IMG/VR virus record: IMGVR_UViG_3300044987_003178
Span: 1 to 38,923 of that record
Strand: one strand, 5' to 3'
DNA from: a virus
DNA length: 38,923 nucleotides
The position numbers and the translations under genes are program-made. The notes beneath the pieces are model-generated. The model was not told the origin of the DNA. It did no database searches and saw only the letters and a program-made list of their open reading frames with translations. Shown here piece after piece: positions 15,065-22,010 of this stretch (positions within the stretch are counted from its first letter, which is position 1; the number at the start of each line of letters is the position of its first letter).

Positions 15065-15429
15065 GCCCGGCACCACTCACGCGGTCCGACGGGCCGGCCC
15101 TTGAGCACGCTGCAGGTCGAGATCAGGCTGCGGTTCTTGCAGCAACCGCACGACTGATCTCCACCGGCCGGCACCGGCACCAGGAGGATGTAACCGCCTC
15201 CGTTGCCCCTCGGGCTGCGGATCGGCAACCCGAAGGGGCCGCTGCGCAAGCGGGATGCCGCGTTGCTTACGGCGGTCGAGCCGACCTCGTAGCCCAGCAC
15301 CTCGCAGACCTGCCGGTGGCTGATGACCTGGTTGGGATAGGTGACCAGGAGATAGCGCAGCACCCGGCTCGAGCGCGACTGCGTGCGGACGGCGTCGTAG
15401 CCCTCGGGCGCACAGATGAGAGACGTCAC
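15055..15429 (-). CDS. Winged-helix DNA-binding protein
   Basis: A 124-residue protein. Residues about 15-85 look like an OmpR/PhoB-type winged helix: 'SRVLRYLLVTYPNQVISHRQ', 'VCEVLGYEVGSTAVSNAASR', then a beta wing ending GGGYILLV. The C-terminal part has a Cys cluster (SCGCCKNRSLISTC), possibly a zinc site. It overlaps its upstream neighbour by 4 bases. A regulatory role is inferred. It is one of several wHTH proteins in the early region that could control lysis-lysogeny, in the absence of a clear CI-type repressor. Confidence 0.65.
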   Translation of the reverse strand: MTSLICAPEGYDAVRTQSRSSRVLRYLLVTYPNQVISHRQVCEVLGYEVGSTAVSNAASRLRSGPFGLPIRSPRGNGGGYILLVPVPAGGDQSCGCCKNRSLISTCSVLKGRPVGPREWCRAWQ

Positions 15430-15791
15430 GGCGCCACCGCCACGGCCGCAAGCTCCTCATCGACCAGGGCTCTCCCACACGGGGAGCACACGTAGGCGTC
15501 GCGGTGGTCGACGGCGAGCACGCTGCCACAGCGCCAACAGCGCGGCTCCGGTTGCCCCTTCTGCTCCACCAGGAGGTAGAGACAGCCATGGTGGGAGCCC
15601 TGCCGGCCGATGCGCCGCACGCCGAGGCCGCGGGCCGCGAGGCGCGCGAGTGTCATCCTCACGTAGTCGTGGGCGATCTTCTCCCCGGCTCTGTAGCCGC
15701 AGGCCTCGGCCAGCTCGCGCGTGGTGCGCGGTCCGCCGGAGAGCAGGTCGATGATGATCTGCTGGCGGATGCTGCCGCAGGCGCCCATCAT
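15426..15791 (-). CDS. Winged-helix protein with C-terminal zinc ribbon
   Basis: A 121-residue protein with an N-terminal winged helix (IRQQIIIDLLSGGPRTTREL, then YVRMTLARLAARGLGVRRIG) and a four-Cys ribbon (CWRCGS ... CSPCG) near the C-terminus. Tandem ATG codons at 15791 and 15788 overlap the stop of the ERF gene, so its translation is coupled to that gene. The fold suggests a DNA-binding regulator or a replication accessory protein. No specific family assigned. Confidence 0.65.
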   Translation of the reverse strand: MMGACGSIRQQIIIDLLSGGPRTTRELAEACGYRAGEKIAHDYVRMTLARLAARGLGVRRIGRQGSHHGCLYLLVEQKGQPEPRCWRCGSVLAVDHRDAYVCSPCGRALVDEELAAVAVAP

Positions 15792-17029
15792 GATGCTCCT
15801 GCTGCTACCACGCCGGACTCGATGTCGGTGGCCCAGCGCATGACGCTCTCCATCACCCTGGTCCAGGCGGCCTTCGAGAGCTCGCGGCGCGAGGTGACCT
15901 GCTCGTCCTTCCACATCAGCTCGCGCCACTCGTGCTCGGCCACGCCGGCGTTCTCGAGGCGCTTGCACTCGCTGCCGAGCCGCGTGAGCTGCGCCGCGGT
16001 GACGGTGCCGACCTTGCTCACCGTTCCCCACGGCGGGCGCTCGGCCCCCTGGTCGGTGCGCGTGGCCGCGTCCAGGGGCTTCCATGCAGCGTCGAAGTGC
16101 TCGCAGCCTCCGCAGACCGGCTCCTCGCCGCGCTTGAGGTAGGCGCACTGCATGTAGCTCGTGTCGAGCGTGCAGCCGTCCGGTCGGGCCGCTGCCCGCT
16201 GCGCCGCCTGCTGCTGCGCTTCGGTGGCCACCGGCTCGGGGGCCTCCCGCTCGGCGCGCGCGCCGGATTCGGCCGGTTCCTGCCCGCCGGCGGGCTCCTG
16301 CGCCTCGGCTGCTTTGTCGGTGATCGTGATGATGACGTCGCGCAGCTCGGTGAAGAACTCGCCGGGGACGCTGCTCCAGAGGGCGCCGTCGCCGACGCCC
16401 TTGGCCTTCAGGCGCTCGAGGAACCACACGTCGTCGTAACCTTTGCTCACCAGCATGTCGTGGAGCACCTGCGCCTCGGTGCGGGTGAGGTGGCCGTTGC
16501 CGGACGGCTCTGCCGCCGGCGGCTGCACTGGTGACTGCCTTGGGGTGGCAGCCGGCTGCGGGTGCGACGCCGGCGCGCTCTCCGGGCTGGTGGCCTCGTT
16601 GTCGGCCTCGTCGCCGGCCTCGATCATGAAGGTCTTCAGGAGGCCGTTCTTGAGCGCGTAGGACAGGGCCTTCCCGCTCGCCTTGTCTTCTGTATCGATG
16701 CCTTCTCCGGGGAACGAGACGCTGTAGGCGTCGGCGGGGTCATCGACGTTGACGAACGTCATGTCCACCATGAGCGTGGTCTTGTAGCGCGCCGTGCCGC
16801 TCTTCGTGGGCGCCACCTCGACGCAGCCCAGCGACTCCGGACGCACCGTGGCGAGGAACGCGACGCCGTGCTTGACGAGCGCCGGGCGCACGAGCGCGAC
16901 GACGTCGTCATGGCGCACGTACTTGAAGGACGGACCGGACTGGGTCTTTCCGCCCTTCTGGATGTAGGGGACCTCGCCCATCACCGCGAGCAGGCGCGAT
17001 GCGAGGTTGGGGACCGTGGTCTCGGTCAT
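15788..17029 (-). CDS. ERF-family single-strand annealing protein
   Basis: A 413-residue protein. Residues 1-145 form the ERF core: 'GEVPYIQKGGKTQSGPSFKY', 'VRHDDVVALVRPALVKHGVA' and 'GIDTEDKASGKALSYALKNG'. The last is the conserved motif of the family, with GDEADN just after it. A Pro/Ala-rich linker (150-180), a helical middle and a second linker precede a C-terminal segment with four Cys (286, 295, 306, 309), a probable zinc site. ERF proteins anneal complementary single strands and support phage recombination. The ATG at 17029 is preferred over the GTG one codon earlier because of GAGG spacing. Confidence 0.9.
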   Translation of the reverse strand: MTETTVPNLASRLLAVMGEVPYIQKGGKTQSGPSFKYVRHDDVVALVRPALVKHGVAFLATVRPESLGCVEVAPTKSGTARYKTTLMVDMTFVNVDDPADAYSVSFPGEGIDTEDKASGKALSYALKNGLLKTFMIEAGDEADNEATSPESAPASHPQPAATPRQSPVQPPAAEPSGNGHLTRTEAQVLHDMLVSKGYDDVWFLERLKAKGVGDGALWSSVPGEFFTELRDVIITITDKAAEAQEPAGGQEPAESGARAEREAPEPVATEAQQQAAQRAAARPDGCTLDTSYMQCAYLKRGEEPVCGGCEHFDAAWKPLDAATRTDQGAERPPWGTVSKVGTVTAAQLTRLGSECKRLENAGVAEHEWRELMWKDEQVTSRRELSKAAWTRVMESVMRWATDIESGVVAAGAS

Positions 17030-17033
17030 CACG

Positions 17034-17684
17034 TCACCTCGTTCGCGGGACGTAGGTGATGACGACCTTGATGCCGGGGATCTCGCCGCCGGCGCGGATC
17101 TCCTTGCCGACGCGCGCCTCGTCGAGCACGAAGTACTCGCGCGGGATTGCCGCCTCGTCGACGACCTCCCAGGTGCGGTGCTCGGCCATGCCGACGGTAC
17201 CGGACTCGGTGCGGGTGATCGTCTCGACCTTCTCGATCGCGACGGGAGGCTCTGCCGCCGGTGCTGGCTCGAGGACTACGTCGAACGCTGCGGCGATCTC
17301 CTCTTCCCGGCGCCTCTTCTCCGCGGCCTCGCGTTCGGCGCGTTCCGCCGCGCGGCGGGCCGCTTCCTCGCGAGCCTTCTTCTCGGCGAAGTAGGCGCCG
17401 GTCTTCCTGGCGATGATGTCCTTGGCGGTCTTGTACGGGGCGACGGCGTCGGCGAACGCCGCGTCGACGGCCTTGCACTCAGCGAGCGCCGGAGCCTTCA
17501 GCTCGACGCGACGTGCGTCGGCCGCCTTGATGCCCTTGGTGATGGCCGCGAGCACGGTCTTGGCGACGAGGTCGGTATCATCGTCGACGATGACGAACGC
17601 CTCGGCCTGCGCGGCCAGCTGCATGCCGACTTCACGGATGGCCACGGCCTCGGAGTCGTAGGGGATGAGAGCGGTATCAGTCAC
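17034..17684 (-). CDS. DUF1351-like recombination-associated protein
   Basis: A 216-residue protein beginning MTDTALIPYDSEAVAIREVG. A helical core (KGIKAADARRVELKAPALAE) is followed by 'FADAVAPYKTAKDIIARKTG' and then a long charged coiled coil (about 115-150). The arrangement resembles DUF1351 proteins, which are often encoded next to annealing proteins and may be nuclease partners or inhibitors. The GTG at 17684 follows GAAGGAGG, which rules out the longer in-frame ORF. It lies 4 bp before the ERF gene. Family assignment is by eye and moderate. Confidence 0.6.
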   Translation of the reverse strand: MTDTALIPYDSEAVAIREVGMQLAAQAEAFVIVDDDTDLVAKTVLAAITKGIKAADARRVELKAPALAECKAVDAAFADAVAPYKTAKDIIARKTGAYFAEKKAREEAARRAAERAEREAAEKRRREEEIAAAFDVVLEPAPAAEPPVAIEKVETITRTESGTVGMAEHRTWEVVDEAAIPREYFVLDEARVGKEIRAGGEIPGIKVVITYVPRTR

Positions 17685-17695
17685 GGCTGCCTCCT

Positions 17696-17938
17696 TCAGT
17701 AGCGGCGGCGGGAGTTGAACGTGCGGAAGAAGGCGCGTTCCTGCATGCGGCGCTGGTCGTCGTCGCGCAGCCGGCGGTAGAACTCGACGCGCTCGCGGAG
17801 CTCGGCGACGCGCTCCGCCAGACCGGCCTCTTCGGCGCGGTGCATGTCGTCTACCGCGACGCGACGGTTGTCCTCGTAGACCTGGGCATTCCCCAGCCAT
17901 TGGCCGCCGGGAGCGAGAGCTTCGGGTTCGGGCTTCAC
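17696..17938 (-). CDS. Small hypothetical protein
   Basis: An 80-residue charged helical protein (VAVDDMHRAEEAGLAERVAE, then LRERVEFYRRLRDDDQRRMQ) with a basic end RTFNSRRRY. The GTG overlaps the preceding stop (GTGA). Likely a coiled-coil protein. Function unknown. Confidence 0.65.
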   Translation of the reverse strand: MKPEPEALAPGGQWLGNAQVYEDNRRVAVDDMHRAEEAGLAERVAELRERVEFYRRLRDDDQRRMQERAFFRTFNSRRRY

Positions 17939-18174
17939 GGTCCCACCTCACTGCGCGCGGCCTCGTAGTCGGGGTCGATGTCGGGGGGGCAGTCGTCGGG
18001 CTGCTGCGGCTCGGCCTCGATGCGATCGAGCACCTCGAGGGCGCGCTTCGCTCCGACTGAGCCCATGCCGGCGCGCTCCGTGATCAGGGCGCGCTGACCG
18101 CCGGCGACGAGCCTGCGGTAGTAGTGGTCCAGCGACTCGGAGAGGTCCTGGACTGTGGGGTGCGCGGCGCTCAC
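17935..18174 (-). CDS. Small hypothetical protein
   Basis: A 79-residue protein starting MSAAHPTVQDLSESLDHYYR and ending in an acidic, Pro-rich tail. The GTG at 18174 overlaps the previous stop, so it is preferred to an upstream ATG. No known family. Confidence 0.6.
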   Translation of the reverse strand: MSAAHPTVQDLSESLDHYYRRLVAGGQRALITERAGMGSVGAKRALEVLDRIEAEPQQPDDCPPDIDPDYEAARSEVGP

Positions 18175-18461
18175 GAGATCACCCAGAGCGCGGTGCACAT
18201 CGCCAGGATGATTCCGGTGATCATGGCGACCCAGACGCAGACGACGATGGTCGTGCAGGCGAGGTCGTACAGGGTCGCGGAGAGGGTAGGGCGATGGGTC
18301 CAGCGGCGTCTATTTGAAGCTAGAACGTTCACATTCGCGCCTGAAGGCGTAAAATGCGAAACGCCTTGGATCTTCTTAGCGGACGGTCCTGGCTGGTACT
18401 TCGGTACTGGGGCGGTGGGAGTGTTCACAGCACTCCTGCCGCCCATCCTATTGGTGGGCAT
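18171..18461 (-). CDS. Small C-terminally anchored membrane protein
   Basis: A 96-residue protein with a polar, Pro-rich N-terminal 60 residues and one strong membrane segment at about 66-94 (CTTIVVCVWVAMITGIILAM). The ATG at 18461 follows GAGGAG. It is the first gene after the hairpin at 18553..18566. Function unknown. Confidence 0.65.
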   Translation of the reverse strand: MPTNRMGGRSAVNTPTAPVPKYQPGPSAKKIQGVSHFTPSGANVNVLASNRRRWTHRPTLSATLYDLACTTIVVCVWVAMITGIILAMCTALWVIS

Positions 18462-18552
18462 CTCTGCTCCTCGTTAGGCGTTCACCCCGGAAACTGCTTC
18501 TCACCTCCTCCGCTTACTTCACACACGCAATGGACATCTGCAAGTTACTGAA

Positions 18553-18566
18553 AGCCCGTAAGGGCT
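18553..18566 (-). terminator. Short hairpin after the excisionase-like gene
   Basis: AGCCC-gtaa-GGGCT forms a five-pair stem with a four-base loop. In the direction of transcription it is followed by a weak T-run (GGGCTTTC). It begins 2 bp past the stop of the gene at 18568. A weak or partial terminator is the likeliest reading. Confidence 0.4.
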
Positions 18567-18567
18567 G

Positions 18568-18786
18568 TCAAGGGCCACGCTCAATATATGCTTTCACTGA
18601 GCGGACGTACACCTGTCTATCTCCACGCGTTGGCCCCGCTTTTGTCCACCGCCAGCCTTTCCCGGGTTCACCGAACTCGCCCTCCTCGATCATGCGGATG
18701 ACGGTACGCTGCGAGACCTCCAGCAGCCTGGCCAGCTCGCCGGTCTTGTACGGCTTCTTGCGGGTCGCGTCGAACTCGGGTGTCAC
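18568..18786 (-). CDS. Excisionase-like / MerR-type HTH protein
   Basis: A 72-residue protein with 'YKTGELARLLEVSQRTVIRM' (helix-turn-helix) and a wing-like 'GEPGKGWRWTKAGPTRGDRQ', then VYVRSVKAYIE. This is the pattern of small MerR/AlpA/Xis-type DNA-binding proteins. The GTG at 18786 follows GGAGGAACT. The open frame extends upstream, but no other start has a site as good. It has its own candidate promoter and an upstream operator-like palindrome, so it may be an excisionase or a lysogeny switch protein. It lies about 9.5 kb from int. Confidence 0.7.
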   Translation of the reverse strand: MTPEFDATRKKPYKTGELARLLEVSQRTVIRMIEEGEFGEPGKGWRWTKAGPTRGDRQVYVRSVKAYIERGP

Positions 18787-18818
18787 AGTTCCTCCGGTCG
18801 GCCCCGTCGGGTGCCAGC

Positions 18819-18902
18819 AGTCTAACGCCCCGCATCGAATGGCTGGCAAGTACCGAGGCGGTGGACGAATCAGGCTCACCTTGAGACTTCTGCACCAGTG
18901 TA
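18819..18902 (-). promoter_or_regulatory. Candidate promoter(s) for the excisionase-like gene
   Basis: Reading leftward, a TAGACT box (18819-18824) lies about 33 bases before the GTG, with a possible TTGCCA -35 some 19 bases upstream. A second TACACT box (18897-18902) lies further upstream, with its -35 region falling on the palindrome at 18920..18935. Both boxes match TAnnnT. They are predictions from sequence only. Confidence 0.35.
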
Positions 18903-18919
18903 GCGCCCCGCCGGGACGC

Positions 18920-18935
18920 ACGAACGTGTGTTCGT
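18920..18935. promoter_or_regulatory. Operator-like palindrome ACGAAC-GTGT-GTTCGT
   Basis: A perfect 6+6 inverted repeat with a 4-base spacer, in the 209-bp gap before the excisionase-like gene. It overlaps the -35 position of the upstream promoter candidate. Size and symmetry suit a dimeric HTH repressor. I did not see another exact copy in the window. Confidence 0.4.
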
Positions 18936-18951
18936 ATATGGTCGTGAGGCA

Positions 18952-18993
18952 GAGAGTCCCCGGACTCCAGGGGAGAGAAGACCGGGGACTCTC
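18952..18993 (-). terminator. Strong hairpin terminator after holin-like gene
   Basis: GAGAGTCCCCGG (18952-18963) and CCGGGGACTCTC (18982-18993) are perfect 12-bp inverted arms around an 18-base loop. The structure starts 3 bases past the stop of the gene at 18996, where a terminator for the upstream leftward operon is expected. No T-run follows, as is common for actinobacterial terminators. It probably insulates the downstream promoter for 18568..18786. Confidence 0.6.
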
Positions 18994-18995
18994 GA

Positions 18996-19220
18996 CTACT
19001 GCTTGACGGTCGCGCCGATACCGAACGCCTTCACCTGAGGCAGCGCCCAGGCGATGGCGGCGGAGACGACGCCGAAGATGCCGCCGCTTATGACGATCTG
19101 CCACGTGCTCCACGAGACCGTGAAGACGTTGCCGGCGGCGTTGGCTATGAACAGCGGCCCGGCCGTCGCGATCCACACGCACGCGATCCAGAGCAGGGCC
19201 TGCTTGAGTTGCGGGGACAT
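18996..19220 (-). CDS. Holin-like small membrane protein (two spans)
   Basis: A 74-residue protein with two membrane segments: ALLWIACVWIATAGPLFIAN (about 8-27) and WQIVISGGIFGVVSAAIAWA (about 39-59). It ends in a short polar tail. The ATG at 19220 has GGAGG upstream; a longer in-frame ORF from 19235 is not needed. Size and topology suit a small holin or antiholin. It lies beside a second such gene but about 4 kb from the endolysin, so the lysis role is an inference. Confidence 0.6.
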   Translation of the reverse strand: MSPQLKQALLWIACVWIATAGPLFIANAAGNVFTVSWSTWQIVISGGIFGVVSAAIAWALPQVKAFGIGATVKQ

Positions 19221-19228
19221 GCTGCCTC

Positions 19229-19462
19229 CTACCAACGTGTGTCAGGAAACCAGTACCGTTTGGCTCCGTACATGGTCATGCCGAGTCCGACGGCGATCGG
19301 CCATGAGAACCACTGTCCGAGGATGTCGAAGTTGGCGAGATAGCCCACGCCCGCCTCGAGCGCGTAGCTGCCGAACGTGAGCAGGCCCGTCCAGAAGGCG
19401 CGGATGCCACCCATCTGAGCGCGCTGCTTGCGGGGCCGCGCCCGGCCCGTCGCTGTCGTCAT
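19229..19462 (-). CDS. Holin-like small membrane protein
   Basis: A 77-residue protein with a basic N-terminus (RARPRKQRAQ) and one or two membrane segments (FWTGLLTFGSYALEAGVGYL; WPIAVGLGMTMYGAKRYWF). It ends WFPDTRW. The ATG at 19462 overlaps the preceding stop and has GAGGAGG. It forms a pair with the membrane protein at 18996..19220, possibly holin and antiholin. A role in membrane-level exclusion is an alternative. Confidence 0.6.
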   Translation of the reverse strand: MTTATGRARPRKQRAQMGGIRAFWTGLLTFGSYALEAGVGYLANFDILGQWFSWPIAVGLGMTMYGAKRYWFPDTRW

Positions 19463-19635
19463 CGAGTCCTCCTCTCGCTGGCCAGCACGCGCCAGCGGCC
19501 TCCGTTGGCGCCGACCTTCCGGCCGCGCAGCTGTCCGCGGCGCAAGGCGTACCGGACCTGCTGGACGGAGAGGCCGTGCGCCGCGGCGTACTCCGCCGGC
19601 GTCAGCCAACGCCGCCCGTGCAGCCGCCCCGTCAT
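19459..19635 (-). CDS. Small MerR/excisionase-type HTH protein
   Basis: A 58-residue protein: 'RRWLTPAEYAAAHGLSVQQV' then RYALRRGQLRGRKVGANGGR and WRVLASE. This is a typical helix-turn-helix plus wing of small MerR-like or excisionase proteins. The ATG overlaps the previous stop. It could be an excisionase or a partner of the larger regulator encoded immediately upstream. Confidence 0.65.
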   Translation of the reverse strand: MTGRLHGRRWLTPAEYAAAHGLSVQQVRYALRRGQLRGRKVGANGGRWRVLASERRTR

Positions 19636-20411
19636 GAGGCGTAGCGGTCCATGAGGTATGAGAGCACCCGTACCCTGGCCCTGGTGTCGAGGAGCTCCAT
19701 GTGGACGACGCACTCGCCGATCGCCGCGATCTCGACGTCGACGGGCGTGAGCCCCGCGAAGGGCACCGGTCCCGGCAGCCGGGGAGCTGCGTTGTCTGGG
19801 ACCGGTGCCTCTTCCGCAGGTGCCTCCGGCTGACTCTCTGCCGGAGCATCGCGCCCAGGGGCCGTGGGCGCTTCCTTGTCGCAGTCTGCGGGCTCCGACT
19901 GCGATACCGGGTCCGGCGGTGGCTCCTTGCTGAAGTCGCCTGCGGTGGCGATCCGGTAGCCGCCGCCTACGTTGGCCGGACGGCTGACGATGAGCCCGGC
20001 CCTCACCATGCGCGTGAGGTCGCCCATCAGCGTCCCGCGGATGATGCCCAGGTCGCCGGCCATGACCGGACTGTTCTGCCAGCCCGCGTGCTGCTCGAGG
20101 TACGCCAGGATGGCCGGCTCGCGCTCGTTCCGTTCCACATCCACTTCCTGTGTCGCGACTGCGCGGACGGCCGGCGCCGCGTTCGCCACGGCCTCGCCGT
20201 GGGCCGAGTCCGGCCGCCCGCATGCACTGGCCACTGAACGGGCCTCGGCGTTGTCGATGCACGGGTCACAGAGCGGCCCGGGGTTCGTGCGCCGGAGCAG
20301 CGTCCGGCAGCCGGGCGTGGCGCACACCCTCCCGGCCGGATAGCGCCGCGAGGCCCGTCCGTTGCCGGCGATGGTGCGGGGCAGCGCAGGACCATGGATC
20401 ACGGGGGTCAT
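19632..20411 (-). CDS. Zinc-finger and winged-helix regulatory protein
   Basis: A 259-residue protein. The N-terminal part has a four-Cys finger (CATPGC ... CDPC at about 30-51). Residues about 97-155 form a winged helix (AILAYLEQHAGWQNSPVMAG, then RGTLMGDLTRMVRAGLIVSR). A disordered Pro/Glu/Ala linker (160-210) and a C-terminal helical domain (VVHMELLDTRARVRVLSYLM) follow. It is the largest DNA-binding-type protein of the early region and a candidate transcription regulator. No peptidase or oligomerisation domain of CI/LexA type was seen. Confidence 0.65.
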   Translation of the reverse strand: MTPVIHGPALPRTIAGNGRASRRYPAGRVCATPGCRTLLRRTNPGPLCDPCIDNAEARSVASACGRPDSAHGEAVANAAPAVRAVATQEVDVERNEREPAILAYLEQHAGWQNSPVMAGDLGIIRGTLMGDLTRMVRAGLIVSRPANVGGGYRIATAGDFSKEPPPDPVSQSEPADCDKEAPTAPGRDAPAESQPEAPAEEAPVPDNAAPRLPGPVPFAGLTPVDVEIAAIGECVVHMELLDTRARVRVLSYLMDRYAS

Positions 20412-20668
20412 GGGTTCCCCTTCGCGTCCGAGCGTCTGAGCGGGTCGAGCCCGGCAAGGTACTTCTCCCGCTGGCGCTTGCTGAAGAGGCCGAAGCGCAG
20501 CGCCTCCTCGACGTCGTCACACGTCAGCTTGAAGTCCCACGCCAGAGCGTGCACGGTGTCTCCGGCCACGAAGCGGTCAACGAGCGCGTGCACGGGCACC
20601 CTCGAGCCGACGAGACGCGGGGCGCCGAAGCAGTGGTCGGGGTCGGCGACGATGCGGGGCTCGCTCAC
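20408..20668 (-). CDS. DUF433-like protein (antitoxin-type fold)
   Basis: An 86-residue protein with 'CFGAPRLVGSRVPVHALVDR' and 'FVAGDTVHALAWDFKLTCDD' then VEEALRFGL. This closely follows the DUF433 pattern (cGkp.i.GtRipv..l......G.s......dy.lt.edi..al). The family is associated with toxin-antitoxin antitoxins, but no partner toxin gene is evident next to it. The GTG overlaps the upstream stop (GTGA). Confidence 0.75.
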   Translation of the reverse strand: MSEPRIVADPDHCFGAPRLVGSRVPVHALVDRFVAGDTVHALAWDFKLTCDDVEEALRFGLFSKRQREKYLAGLDPLRRSDAKGNP

Positions 20669-20877
20669 GACCGCGCCACCCGGGCGCAGGTGGCACACAC
20701 CGGCTCCGGCACCGTGCCGTCACTGACGACCTCGAGCGGCCAGCTGCGCCGCATCGGCCGGCCGCACAGTGCCATCCGGGTGAGCCGCCCGCCGCGCACG
20801 TCGATGGTGCCGGAGTCGATGTGCCAGCAGAGGCAGGGCTCGGTGCGCAGGTAGGTGGTGGTGCGGGAGAGGCTCAC
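20665..20877 (-). CDS. Small cysteine-rich protein, probable zinc binder
   Basis: A 70-residue protein with Cys/His in PCLCWHIDSG, ALCGRP and CATCARVARS. The GTG at 20877 overlaps the previous stop. The C..C..H ... C ... C..C spacing suggests one or two zinc sites. Such small zinc proteins are common in actinophage early regions and are mostly uncharacterised. Confidence 0.6.
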   Translation of the reverse strand: MSLSRTTTYLRTEPCLCWHIDSGTIDVRGGRLTRMALCGRPMRRSWPLEVVSDGTVPEPVCATCARVARS

Positions 20878-21050
20878 ACCGGGCGCCTGCGCTCCCACCG
20901 CTCTGGCGGCTGGAAGTCGTCGCCATGGCGACGCTGTGCGCGGCTCAGGTTCGCCTGCTTCTGAGCCGCCTCTCTGACCATCGCTTCGTGCGGGTCGCCG
21001 GTCCAGTCAGCGTCAAGGCGTGCGAAGTTCTCAGGGTCCGGGGAGACCAC
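20874..21050 (-). CDS. Small hypothetical protein
   Basis: A 58-residue polar protein starting MVSPDPENFARLDADWTGDP and ending PPERWERRRPV. The GTG at 21050 lies 1 bp after the upstream stop and has a weak ribosome site, so the start is uncertain. Function unknown. Confidence 0.5.
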   Translation of the reverse strand: MVSPDPENFARLDADWTGDPHEAMVREAAQKQANLSRAQRRHGDDFQPPERWERRRPV

Positions 21051-21051
21051 G

Positions 21052-21279
21052 TCAGACCCGCTCGGGCCAATGCCACGTGCCGCCCGCGAAGTTGTCGTCA
21101 TAGCAGACGTGCTCGTTGAAGAAGATGCCGGTCGGGTTGAGGACGCAGAGCGCGAGGTCTTCGGGGTCGCCGTAGACAGCCGTGACGATGGCGGCCCGGT
21201 GCAGCGGCTTGTACTCGCCGTTGGGCGTGCCATAGCTGACGTAGTGGACGATGCGGCCGACGGTAGGTGCTTCGGGCAT
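21052..21279 (-). CDS. Conserved small phage protein (GTWHWPE type)
   Basis: A 75-residue protein: 'PTVGRIVHYVSYGTPNGEYK', 'AAIVTAVYGDPEDLALCVLN' and the ending GGTWHWPERV. I recognise this as a type of small protein widespread in phage and plasmid genomes, probably an SH3-like beta barrel. Its function is unknown. The ATG at 21279 follows AAGGAGGAA. Confidence 0.7.
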   Translation of the reverse strand: MPEAPTVGRIVHYVSYGTPNGEYKPLHRAAIVTAVYGDPEDLALCVLNPTGIFFNEHVCYDDNFAGGTWHWPERV

Positions 21280-21302
21280 GATTCCTCCTTGATTGGCTGT
21301 GC

Positions 21303-22010
21303 TCACCACGTCGCCGCCGGGTCGCCCCGCCACGCGGGGAGCCACGAACCGTGCTGGACGACGTGGTAAACCCACAGGGCGAAGCGCAGATTCTTCTCCG
21401 GGTCGTACACGCCGGGGATGAAGGCGCACTTCATGCGCCGCGCCCACGTCCCGGCCCAGCTCGGCAGGTTGAACTGCACAAGGCCGTGGTCGTTGGTCGG
21501 CGAGACCGCACGCTCGCGGCCGCTGGACTCGTTCTGGATGAGGGCGACGAGCGCGTCCACGGCGCGGCCCTTGAAGCCGACCCAAAGTGCGAGGGGACGC
21601 CACCGGGATCCGCACGAGCTGCCGCCGGGGTTAGTCATCCGTTCGACCAGCCTTCCCAGCCGCCGGTCGAAGTCGGCGTGCTGTCGCCGACATGTAGCTC
21701 GGAAGGCCACCCACACGGCAGCGGAAGCGTCGCGATCCGGTCGCCCAGCCACACGTATCTTGGCACGCTCGCCGAGGCAGGCTTTGGCTCGGGCCCACTC
21801 GGCGCGGCCTCGGACGGCAGCCCCGTGAGCCTTGAGCGCGGACTTGACCAGCGCAGGTCCCGCAGTTGCCGTGGTGTCAGCTCCTTGGGTGACTGCCGCC
21901 TCGAGGACGGCCGCATGAGCCGGCGGAGAAGCACCAGGAGCAGGACCGCCGTGGAGAAGCCACAGCACCAAGAGAGAGCCGATGACCAGGACGGGGATCG
22001 CATGCCGCAT
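21303..22010 (-). CDS. Secreted lytic transglycosylase-like protein
   Basis: A 235-residue protein with an N-terminal signal or anchor segment (residues 5-20, IPVLVIGSLLVLWLLHGG), a helical middle and a C-terminal lysozyme-like domain (about 135-230). That domain has 'VDALVALIQNESSGRERAVS' with candidate catalytic E161, then NDHGLVQFNLPSWAGTW, and YDPEKNLRFALWVYHVV as the conserved last helices. It would cut peptidoglycan outside the membrane. It is the first gene of the leftward early operon, far from the endolysin gene, so it may act during infection or in maintenance rather than in final lysis. Confidence 0.8.
   Translation of the reverse strand: MRHAIPVLVIGSLLVLWLLHGGPAPGASPPAHAAVLEAAVTQGADTTATAGPALVKSALKAHGAAVRGRAEWARAKACLGERAKIRVAGRPDRDASAAVWVAFRATCRRQHADFDRRLGRLVERMTNPGGSSCGSRWRPLALWVGFKGRAVDALVALIQNESSGRERAVSPTNDHGLVQFNLPSWAGTWARRMKCAFIPGVYDPEKNLRFALWVYHVVQHGSWLPAWRGDPAATW

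Noticed and set aside
18568-19182. 204-residue extended frame covering the excisionase-like gene and its upstream region
   Set aside because: The extension crosses the terminator hairpin and promoter region and overlaps the holin-like gene; the ribosome site supports the GTG at 18786.
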